From Aquimonas sp044344935 (GTDB taxonomy: Bacteria > Pseudomonadota > Gammaproteobacteria > Xanthomonadales > Xanthomonadaceae), in assembly GCA_044344935.1 (NCBI GenBank), contig JBIJCA010000068.1:1-17486 (forward strand): DNA of 17,486 nt. Direction: 5' to 3'. The notes under the pieces are model-generated. The model saw nothing but the letters and a program-made list of their open reading frames with translations. It was not told where the DNA came from and searched no databases. Made by a program: the position numbers and the translations under genes. This document shows positions 7,300 to 13,631 of the stretch, piece after piece. Every line of letters starts with the position of its first letter. Positions within the stretch are counted from its first letter, which is position 1.

Positions 7300-7524
7300 T
7301 CACTGCGCCAGCGCCTGAAGCAGGGCGCGACGTTCGTGCATCAGCGCGTGGGCGACCTTCATCTGTTCTCCGTGGGCCGGGTTGTGGCTGACCAGGCGCA
7401 GCCCATCCGCGCCCTCCACCAGGTAGAGCGCGTCTCCCCGCCCCAGCTTGAGTCGCTCCAGTACGCTCTGCGGCAAGACCACGCCCAGTGATGCGCCGAT
7501 GGGGACCAGTCTCAGCGTGTGCAT
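7300..7524 (-). CDS. AbrB/MazE-like antitoxin
   Basis: Small protein of 74 residues with an AbrB/MazE/SpoVT-type N-terminus: LRLVPIGASLGVVLPQSVLERLKLGRGDALYLVE fits the swapped-hairpin DNA-binding fold (about residues 4-37). The C-terminal half (about 45-74) is likely the segment that binds the toxin. The ATG at 7524 was chosen over an upstream start at 7737 because the fold begins here and GGAGA lies just upstream. The gene precedes doc by 28 bases, the usual antitoxin-first order, and antitoxins of this kind normally repress their own promoter. The partner of classical P1 Doc is Phd, so an AbrB partner is a mixed pairing. Pairing is inferred from position. Confidence 0.85.
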   Translation of the reverse strand: MHTLRLVPIGASLGVVLPQSVLERLKLGRGDALYLVEGADGLRLVSHNPAHGEQMKVAHALMHERRALLQALAQ

Positions 7525-7658
7525 GGGCAGGTCTCCAGGGGTGAGGGGCGGGGCGAACCCAGCCGGTTGCGGGTTGTCGGGCCAGGCTTTCCTGCGGCGT
7601 GCAAGAGCCGGACCGCGGTCGCCTCGGGTCTGCTGTGCAGCGCGGAAAGCCGCAGGGC

Positions 7659-7664
7659 TAGAAT
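7659..7664 (+). promoter_or_regulatory. Candidate -10 box upstream of gspL
   Basis: TAGAAT in the gap between the divergent antitoxin and gspL genes, 71 bases before the gspL start. The -35 position has no good match, so this is tentative. The gap (7525-7735) also holds an 8-bp inverted repeat (CCTGCGGC at 7591-7598, GCCGCAGG at 7649-7656) that could be an operator for the antitoxin, without further support. Confidence 0.3.
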
Positions 7665-7735
7665 CGAGACCGCTGCGCGCGTTCTTGCCGCCGGCTGCTA
7701 AAGTCCGCTGTCTTCCGTTTGCCGTGTGCTGGTCC

Positions 7736-8905
7736 ATGCCCGAGCGCGTACTGCTTCAACTCGACTCGCTGGGCAGCCCGATCTGGCTCAATCCTTCTCA
7801 GCGCGAGGCCCCGGCGCGATCGGGGTGGCCGCCTGAAGGTACCGAGGTCCAACTGCTGCTGCCGGCCGAGCGCGTGCTGCTGACGCAGGCGCCGCGCGTA
7901 GCCCGCAGCGAGGGTCTGCTGAGGCAGGCCCTGCCTTTCGCGGTCGAGGAGCGCCTCGCCACGCCGGTCGAGCAGCTGCACTTCGCCTTTTCCGGTCGCG
8001 GGGACGCGCTGGACCTGGCCGTGGTCGAAGCGGACTGGCTGCGCGAGCAGCTCGCCCAGCTGGCGTCCCGCGGTCTGCACGTGGTGTCCGCCTGCAGCGA
8101 GGCCAGCCTTCTGCCTCCGGCCGCGCCGGGCGAGGGCGTGCTGGTGGTCGCGGACGGGCGCGCGCTGCTGCGCAGTCCGCAGGGCGCGGTGCTGTGCGAG
8201 CGCGTCGAACTGTTGCCGGACCTGCTCGCGCTGTTCGCGGCGCCGGGATCGCCTCCATGCGAGTGGTCGGTGTTCCTCTGCGAGGGCGCGCAGTCCGCCG
8301 GGCTGCCGGCAGCCTTGTCAACGCGCGCGCAGGCGGCGCCGACGCTGCTGCGCCTGCTGGGAAGACAGCTGCTGTCGACGCCGCCCGCGCCGGATCTGCT
8401 GCAGGGACCGTTTGCCGTGCGTCTGCGCGGCGATGCGCTGCCGTGGTTGAAGCGCGCCGCGGTGATCGCGGCGCTGGCGGTGGTGCTGGCGTTCTCGCAG
8501 GCTGTCGTCGAGCGTCAGCTGTTGGCCTCACGCATCGACAGTCAGCGCAGCGAAATGGCGGAGCTGCTGCGGCAGTCGCTGCCCGGAGTCAGCACTGTCG
8601 TCGACCCGCGCGCCCAGCTTGAGATCGAGTACACGCGGCTGCAGCGGGGCGCCGGCGGTGACGATGCCCTGGCCCTGCTGGCACAGATCGCCCCGAGCAT
8701 CGCGGGCAGTTCGCGCTACACCCTGGAGTCGATCGACTACCGCAATGGTGCCCTCGACCTGACCTTGCGCGCACCGGATGTGGCCACCCTCGACGGCTTG
8801 CGCGAAACCCTGGCAGCGCTGGGACTGGCCGCCGAGCTGACCTCGGCTACGCCGGGTCAGGGCGGCGTGGAAGGCCGCATCAGCCTTCGTGGAGGCCGCG
8901 CATGA
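7736..8905 (+). CDS. gspL: Type II secretion system protein GspL
   Basis: Inner-membrane platform protein of the type II secretion system, 389 residues. GspL binds the GspE ATPase on the cytoplasmic side and GspM through its periplasmic part. Seen: an N-terminal actin-like cytoplasmic region (about 1-225) beginning MPERVLLQLDS, with LPFAVEERLATPVEQLHFA typical of the family; one membrane segment at about 239-258; and a periplasmic ferredoxin-like C-terminal domain (about 300-389, YTLESIDYRNGALDLTLRAP). The ATG at 7736 was chosen by family N-terminus; an upstream in-frame GTG at 7724 is possible. Its end overlaps gspM by 4 bases (ATGA). No gspK precedes it; instead a divergent toxin-antitoxin pair is found. 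Confidence 0.92.
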   Translation: MPERVLLQLDSLGSPIWLNPSQREAPARSGWPPEGTEVQLLLPAERVLLTQAPRVARSEGLLRQALPFAVEERLATPVEQLHFAFSGRGDALDLAVVEADWLREQLAQLASRGLHVVSACSEASLLPPAAPGEGVLVVADGRALLRSPQGAVLCERVELLPDLLALFAAPGSPPCEWSVFLCEGAQSAGLPAALSTRAQAAPTLLRLLGRQLLSTPPAPDLLQGPFAVRLRGDALPWLKRAAVIAALAVVLAFSQAVVERQLLASRIDSQRSEMAELLRQSLPGVSTVVDPRAQLEIEYTRLQRGAGGDDALALLAQIAPSIAGSSRYTLESIDYRNGALDLTLRAPDVATLDGLRETLAALGLAAELTSATPGQGGVEGRISLRGGRA

Positions 8906-9387
8906 AGGCCTGGTGGCTGGGTTTGTCCGATCGTGATCGTCGCGTTCTTGCGGCCGGTTCGGCGCTGGCTGCGGCGCTGCTGCTCTATGCCCTGGCCTGG
9001 CTGCCGCTGGAGCGCTCGCGCGAGGCCTTGCGCGTGCAGGCAGCGGCGCTGGACGCCAGCTATCGCTGGATGCAGGCCGCAGCGCCGGAAGTGCAGAGGC
9101 TGCGCGCGGGCGGTGCCGGCCAGCAGGTCGCGGACGGACGGTCACTTCTCGCGCGAGCCGATGCGGGTGCGCGCGAGTCGGGACTGGGGACGGCGCTTCT
9201 GCGGGTCGAGCCGGTGGCCGAAGGCGAGGTGCGCATGGTCTTCCAGCAGGTGGGTTTCGACGCGCTGATGGCATGGCTGGAACAGTTCTCGCGCAGCCAG
9301 TCGCTGCGGGTGACGGAGTTCAACGTGCAGACCACCGGAGCCTCGGGGCAAGTCGATGCACGCATCGGGCTGGAGGAGCGGCGGTGA
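8902..9387 (+). CDS. gspM: Type II secretion system protein GspM
   Basis: Small inner-membrane protein of 161 residues that stabilises GspL in the type II secretion platform. Seen: a short cytoplasmic start (MKAWWLGLSDRDRRVL) with the aromatic and charged pattern common in GspM, one membrane helix at about 15-36, a periplasmic coiled segment, and a C-terminal ferredoxin-like domain (about 90-158, VRMVFQQVGFDALMAWLEQF). Its start overlaps gspL, so the two subunits are probably made together by translational coupling. A 112-base spacer without recognisable content follows before gspN. Confidence 0.9.
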   Translation: MKAWWLGLSDRDRRVLAAGSALAAALLLYALAWLPLERSREALRVQAAALDASYRWMQAAAPEVQRLRAGGAGQQVADGRSLLARADAGARESGLGTALLRVEPVAEGEVRMVFQQVGFDALMAWLEQFSRSQSLRVTEFNVQTTGASGQVDARIGLEERR

Positions 9388-9499
9388 GTCGGGCCTCGAC
9401 CTTGCCCGTGGCGAGAGGGGGCTGGATTCGGCCTGGAATTCCCTGGCGAGGTTCGCCGCGCGGGCTCAAGCAATCAACGCGTTTTCCTGAGGACTATCG

Positions 9500-10270
9500 A
9501 TGAAGCTGCTGTTCCGTCTGTTCGTTCTGGGCCTCGTGCTCGTTCTGGTTCTTGGTCTGGTTGCCGCGTTCCTTCCGGCCTCGACCGCACTTGGCCTCGT
9601 GCAGGACCGCATGCGTGAGGTGCGCATGGAAGGGGTTTCGGGCAGCGTCTGGAACGGCCGCGCGGATGCGTTGACCGTGCGCGAGCGCGCGCTCGGCGCG
9701 TTCACGTGGAAACTCTCTCCCTGGGCCTTGTTCTCCAAGCGTGTCGATGTCGACATCACCCTCGACGGCCCGGAGCTGAAAGCGGCGGGCTTCGTCAGCC
9801 TGAGCGGTCCCGGCAGCCTTCAGCTGCGCGGCATGCAGGCCAGCATCGACGCCCAGCGCCTGCAGGGCGTGCTGGACGTGCCGGCACTGGTGTTCAAGGG
9901 CCGCGTCGAGTTCGACCTGCGCGAACTGGTGGTCGACCAGTACTTCCCGGCCAAGGTCGAAGGCAGCGCCGTGTGGCGCGACGCCATGGTCGGTGGCAGC
10001 GCCGATGCGCGTCTTGGCGACATCCGCGCCGACTTCGCGACCCAGGGCGTGGGCACGATTGCCGGTACGGTCACCGATTCCGGCGGCCCGCTGATGATCG
10101 AGGGCGGGACGTTCTCGGCAGGCGTGCAGGGCGTCAGCGCCGAAGCCACGCTGCGTGCCCGCGATGGCGATGCCGCAGTGCTGCGCGCGCTGCAGTACAT
10201 CGGCCAGCCGCAGGAGGACGGCAGCTCGCGGCTGGAAGTGAGCGGCCAGCTCAACCGGGTGGGCGGATGA
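9500..10270 (+). CDS. gspN: Type II secretion system protein GspN
   Basis: GspN-family protein of 256 residues, an accessory inner-membrane component present in only some type II secretion systems. Seen: an N-terminal membrane helix (about 5-25, Leu/Val rich) and a periplasmic part with GVSGSVWNGRADAL (about 45-58), the hallmark of this family, followed by beta-rich sequence. ATG 9500 is preceded by GAGGA at about 8 bases. The stop overlaps the start of the phosphatase gene by 4 bases (ATGA). In Xanthomonas xpsN is followed by the secretin gene xpsD; here it is not, so the cluster has been rearranged or split. Confidence 0.88.
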   Translation: MKLLFRLFVLGLVLVLVLGLVAAFLPASTALGLVQDRMREVRMEGVSGSVWNGRADALTVRERALGAFTWKLSPWALFSKRVDVDITLDGPELKAAGFVSLSGPGSLQLRGMQASIDAQRLQGVLDVPALVFKGRVEFDLRELVVDQYFPAKVEGSAVWRDAMVGGSADARLGDIRADFATQGVGTIAGTVTDSGGPLMIEGGTFSAGVQGVSAEATLRARDGDAAVLRALQYIGQPQEDGSSRLEVSGQLNRVGG

Positions 10271-11067
10271 GCGCTGCCACGCCCGAGTTGCTGGACGAGG
10301 CATTGGCGATCGCCAAGCACGCGGCGGCTGAGGCCGCTGAAGTCATTCGCCACTACTACCGCGGCCAGTTCGAGGTCATCACCAAGGCGGATGAGTCACC
10401 CGTCACCCGCGCCGACATCGAGAGCGAACAGGCAATCCGCCGCGTGCTGACCGCGGCCTTCCCGGATCACGCCATCTACGGCGAAGAGGAGGGCACCACC
10501 GGCAGCGGCGACTGGCTGTGGCTGGTCGATCCGATCGACGGCACCAAGAGCTTCGTGCGCGGCTATCCGATGTTCAGCACCCAGATCGCGCTGATGCATC
10601 GGGGCGAGCTGGTGCTGGGAGTGTCCTCGGCGCCGGCCTTCAACGAGATCGCCTGGGCGCGACGCGGCGGCGGTGCCTTCCTTGACGGTGCGCCGATCCG
10701 CATCGCTCCCGCGCAGGCGCTGGAGCGCAGCGCGCTGTCGACGGGCAACTTGAAGACGCTGGCTGCCGCGCCGGGCTGGAACGCGCTGGCCGCGCTGGTG
10801 CGCCGCGCTGGCCGTACGCGCGGCTACGGCGACTTCTACCACTACCACCTGCTGGCCCGCGGCGGCATCGATCTGGTGATCGAGTCCGATGTGAACATCC
10901 TCGACATCGCCGCGCTCGCGGTGATCGTGCGCGAGGCCGGCGGTGTGTTCAGCGACCTCGACGGTCGCGAGCTCTCGCTGGCCACCACCACGGTGCTGGC
11001 GGGCAATCCGGCCCTGCATGCCGAAGCGTTGACGGCTTTCCACGGCTGGCGAGGGCAGGGCGCGTGA
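10267..11067 (+). CDS. Inositol monophosphatase family phosphatase (HisN-like)
   Basis: Mg-dependent sugar- or alcohol-phosphate phosphatase of 266 residues. Seen: the metal-binding motifs GEEEG (72-76), LVDPIDGT (86-93, with Asp88 and Asp91) and the late Asp213 in NILDIAAL. The segment GDFYHYHLLARGGIDLVIES and the following DIAALAVIVREAGG resemble the histidinol-phosphatase branch (HisN type) more than classical inositol monophosphatases, so histidinol phosphate is a possible substrate. No other his gene is nearby to support this, and a general inositol- or sugar-phosphate phosphatase remains possible. The start overlaps the gspN stop, and its own stop overlaps the GTG start of nudE, which places it inside one coupled operon. 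Confidence 0.85.
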   Translation: MSAATPELLDEALAIAKHAAAEAAEVIRHYYRGQFEVITKADESPVTRADIESEQAIRRVLTAAFPDHAIYGEEEGTTGSGDWLWLVDPIDGTKSFVRGYPMFSTQIALMHRGELVLGVSSAPAFNEIAWARRGGGAFLDGAPIRIAPAQALERSALSTGNLKTLAAAPGWNALAALVRRAGRTRGYGDFYHYHLLARGGIDLVIESDVNILDIAALAVIVREAGGVFSDLDGRELSLATTTVLAGNPALHAEALTAFHGWRGQGA

Positions 11068-11636
11068 GCACGATCAAGCCCCCGCCGCAGCTGCCGACGA
11101 TCCATTCCGTGCACGAGCTCGACTATGGCGGTCGCTTCCAGGTCGAGCAGCTCGAACTCGAATTCAGCAACGGCGCGCGGCGGCGCTTCGAGCGCACCAA
11201 GCCGCGCGGTCGCGGCGCGGTCATTGTCGCTGCGATGCAAGACGCCGACACCCTGCTGCTGGTGCGCGAATACGCCGCCGGCCCGCACCGCTACGAGCTG
11301 GGCCTGGTCAAGGGGCGCATCGATCCGGGCGAGGATGCGGAAACCGCGGCCAACCGCGAGCTCAAGGAGGAAGCCGGCTTCGGCGCGCGCAAACTGACCG
11401 TGCTGCGCGAGCTGACCCTGGCGCCAACCTAGTTCACCCACGCAACGACTTTGGTGCTGGCCGAGGACCTCTATCCCGAGCAGCTCGAAGGCGATGAGCC
11501 CGAGCCGCTGGAAGTGATTCCGTGGCCGCTGGATCGCCTGCACGAATTGATGCTGCGCGCGGACTGCTCGGAAGGCCGCTCGCTGGCCTCGATGTTCATC
11601 GTCCGCGAATACCTGCAGCGGCGCGCACAGCCATGA
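11064..11636 (+). pseudogene. nudE: nudE with in-frame amber codon
   Basis: Nudix hydrolase of the NudE type, which splits ADP-ribose, NADH and related ADP-linked compounds. The frame is open to codon 122, then TAG at 11430-11432, then open again to 11636 with no shift. Reading through gives 190 residues, close to the 186 of E. coli NudE. The Nudix box is intact before the stop: Gly84 through Phe106, with RELKEEAGF. The stop falls inside LAPT-stop-FTHATT, where E. coli NudE has LAPSYF, so one base change from a Tyr codon explains it. The region after the stop (AEDLYPEQLEGDEPEPLEVIPW) is well conserved. Start is GTG, overlapping the upstream gene. cysQ and mazG here also end in TAG, which argues against general reassignment of that codon. 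Confidence 0.88.
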
Positions 11637-12442
11637 GCACGTCCGGGTTCACGCTGGATGCGAACGCCCGCGAGTCCGTGCTGGAGATCGCGCGCCGCGC
11701 CGGCGCCGCCATCCTCGCGGTGTACGCCCGTGACTTCGACGTGGAGGCCAAGGCCGACCGCAGCCCGCTGACTGAGGCGGATCTGGCGGCGCATGCGCTT
11801 ATCCGCGATGGGCTGGCGGCGTTGGCGCCGGACCTGCCGCTGCTGAGCGAAGAGTCGGCGCCCGAGGACCTGTCCGAGCGCCGCAGCTGGCAGCGCTACT
11901 GGCTGGTCGATCCGCTGGATGGCACCCGCGAGTTCGTCAAGCGCAACGGCGAGTTCACCGTCAACATCGCGCTCGTCGAAAATGGCCGCAGCGTCTTCGG
12001 CGTGGTCTATGCGCCGGTGCTCGATGCGCTGTACTGGGCGCAGCGCGGGCAGGGCAGCTGGCTGCGCCCGGCGGAAGGCGAGGACATCCAGATCGGCGTG
12101 CAGCGGCCTTCCCCGCGTCCGCTGCGCGTCGCGGTGTCGCGTTCGCACCTGGATCCAAAAAGCGCGGCGATGATCCAGCACCTGCAACAGCCGCTGCAGG
12201 TGCCGCTGGGCAGCTCGCTGAAGTTCTGCCGACTGGCCGAAGGCCAGGTCGATCTGTATCCGCGCTTCGGCCCCACCGGCGAGTGGGACACCGCGGCCGG
12301 TCAGTGCGTGCTGGAAGAGGCGGGCGGTGCGGTGCTCGATCTCGATGGACAGGCCCTGCGCTACAACCAGCGCGACAGCCTGATCAATCCGGACTTCATC
12401 GCGCTGGGCGACGTCGAATTGCCCTGGCGCGAGTGGTTGTAG
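11633..12442 (+). CDS. cysQ: 3'(2'),5'-bisphosphate nucleotidase CysQ
   Basis: Phosphatase of 269 residues that converts 3'-phosphoadenosine 5'-phosphate (pAp), a toxic by-product of sulfate assimilation, to AMP. Seen: metal ligands in LLSEES (70-75), the motif LVDPLDGTREFVKRNGEFTVNIAL (starting at 91, with Asp93 and Asp96), and GEWDTAAG (217-223, Asp219). The EFVKRNGEFTVNIAL extension is diagnostic of CysQ against other members of the inositol monophosphatase fold. Its ATG overlaps the nudE stop by 4 bases. Because of that coupling, the amber codon about 200 bases upstream in nudE may lower cysQ translation. Likely in the cytoplasm or at the inner membrane face. Confidence 0.94.
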   Translation: MSTSGFTLDANARESVLEIARRAGAAILAVYARDFDVEAKADRSPLTEADLAAHALIRDGLAALAPDLPLLSEESAPEDLSERRSWQRYWLVDPLDGTREFVKRNGEFTVNIALVENGRSVFGVVYAPVLDALYWAQRGQGSWLRPAEGEDIQIGVQRPSPRPLRVAVSRSHLDPKSAAMIQHLQQPLQVPLGSSLKFCRLAEGQVDLYPRFGPTGEWDTAAGQCVLEEAGGAVLDLDGQALRYNQRDSLINPDFIALGDVELPWREWL

Positions 12443-12543
12443 CCACCCGACCACCGCCGCCCGTGCTGTCGCCGCGCTGGCCAGGGCAAAGACTGCGGAC
12501 GCCGCTCGCGGCCTTTCGATCTACCTCCTGAGAATCCCAGCCC

Positions 12544-13356
12544 ATGCCTGCACCCATCCCCACCCACTCCGACCCCGTCGAGCGCCTGCGCGCGATCATG
12601 GCGCAGCTGCGCAACCCGGACGGCGGCTGCCCTTGGGATCTCAAGCAGGACTTCCGCACGATCGCGCCCTGCACCATCGAAGAGGCCTATGAGGTCGCAG
12701 ACGCCATCGATCGCGGCGATTTCGATGAATTGCGCGACGAGCTAGGCGACCTGCTTCTGCAGGTGGTGTTCCACGCGCGCATGGCCGAGGAGGAAGGCCG
12801 CTTCGCGTTCGCGGATGTCGCCGAGGCGATCTGCGACAAGCTGATCCGCCGTCATCCCCACGTGTTCGGCGACGCCAGCGCCGACGAGGCCGATGCCGCG
12901 CTGGCACAGTGGGAAGCGCAGAAGCGCGTCGAGCGCGCGGCCAAGGGCGAGACCGATACCAGCGCCCTGGCCGGCCTCACCCGCGGCCTGCCCGAGTGGG
13001 CGCGCGCGCTCAAGCTGCAGAAGAAGGGCGCAGCGGTCGGCTTCGACTGGCCCGATGCCGAGCCGGTGATTGCCAAGCTCCATGAGGAGCTGGAGGAAGT
13101 GCGCGCCGAGCTCGCCAAGGGTCGCGGCCACGAGGCGCTCGAAGACGAGATCGGCGACGTGCTGTTTGTCGCGCTGAACCTCGCTCGCAAGGCCAAGGTC
13201 GACGCCGGCAGCGCCCTGCGCCGCGCCAATCTCAAGTACGAGCGTCGCTTCCGTCGGATGGAGGCGCTGGCCGCAGAGCGCGGCACCACGCTGGAAGCGT
13301 TGGGGCTGGCGGAGCAGGAAGCGCTTTGGAATGCGGCGAAGGCCGAGGGCTTGTAG
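12544..13356 (+). CDS. mazG: Nucleoside triphosphate pyrophosphohydrolase MazG
   Basis: Cytoplasmic enzyme of 270 residues that hydrolyses (d)NTPs to the monophosphate and pyrophosphate, as a nucleotide-pool cleaner. Seen: GGCPWDLKQ (27-35), the first metal-binding helix EEAYE (46-50), and the second DELGDLLLQVVFH (65-77), so the N-terminal MazG domain is complete. The C-terminal domain repeats the plan, with LEEVRAEL and EDEIGDVLFVALNLARK. Length is normal for the two-domain form. A 101-base spacer separates it from cysQ, and no strong ribosome-binding site precedes the ATG. It is the last gene of the run on this strand and is followed by repeats and a terminator. Confidence 0.95.
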   Translation: MPAPIPTHSDPVERLRAIMAQLRNPDGGCPWDLKQDFRTIAPCTIEEAYEVADAIDRGDFDELRDELGDLLLQVVFHARMAEEEGRFAFADVAEAICDKLIRRHPHVFGDASADEADAALAQWEAQKRVERAAKGETDTSALAGLTRGLPEWARALKLQKKGAAVGFDWPDAEPVIAKLHEELEEVRAELAKGRGHEALEDEIGDVLFVALNLARKAKVDAGSALRRANLKYERRFRRMEALAAERGTTLEALGLAEQEALWNAAKAEGL

Positions 13357-13365
13357 CTGGAAGCC

Positions 13366-13387
13366 GGGATTGAGGATTCGGGATTGG
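13366..13387. repeat. GGGATT-type short tandem motif
   Basis: A 22-base stretch with three imperfect copies of (G)GGATT(G/C): GGGATTGA, GGATTC, GGGATTGG. It begins 10 bases after the mazG stop. Similar GGGATTCGGGATT strings are common between genes in xanthomonad-type genomes (general knowledge, not checked here). Confidence 0.45.
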
Positions 13388-13418
13388 TCGCGAGACGTGC
13401 TGACGCCAAGCCCGTCCA

Positions 13419-13441
13419 ATAGGGTGGGCCCTGGCCCACCA
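13419..13441 (-). repeat. Palindromic intergenic repeat, copy 3
   Basis: Same element as at 976-999 and 1038-1061, in the orientation of copy 2. Core arms are 13423-13430 and 13433-13440 around CT. Like the others it lies between convergent genes (mazG and the aminotransferase), about 12 kb from the first pair. Confidence 0.75.
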
Positions 13442-13501
13442 GGAGCCTCACTTTGCCGCGGTCCCAGCCTCTCTCCCGGAGCCTCGTGGCTGGCGATGGA
13501 A

Positions 13502-13541
13502 GCTCACGACGCGGTAGGTCTTGCAAGCACGCGTCGTGAGC
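13502..13541. repeat. 12-bp perfect inverted repeat
   Basis: GCTCACGACGCG (13502-13513) and CGCGTCGTGAGC (13530-13541) pair perfectly around a 16-base loop that contains the small palindrome CTTGCAAG. There is no T run, so it is not an obvious terminator. It could be a second type of intergenic repeat or a structure in the mazG 3' end. No second copy was seen in this window. Confidence 0.6.
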
Positions 13542-13560
13542 CAAAGCGCTTCCGCCGCCA

Positions 13561-13600
13561 GAAACGCAAAAGCCCACCTTGCGGTGGGCTTTTGCGTTTC
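13561..13600. terminator. Bidirectional terminator, 18-bp perfect stem
   Basis: Arms 13561-13578 and 13583-13600 are perfectly complementary around the loop TTGC. The GC-rich inner part (AGCCCACC/GGTGGGCT) is followed on each strand by TTTTGCGTTTC, giving a usable T tract both ways. It lies between the convergent mazG (+) and aminotransferase (-) genes and should end both transcripts. Confidence 0.88.
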
Positions 13601-13631
13601 AGCGTGTCGATTCCGAAGCGTCGAGGACTTC

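Noticed and set aside
11451..11636. Separate small gene in the nudE frame after the amber codon
   Set aside because: It starts at TTG with no ribosome-binding site and is plainly the C-terminal part of NudE.
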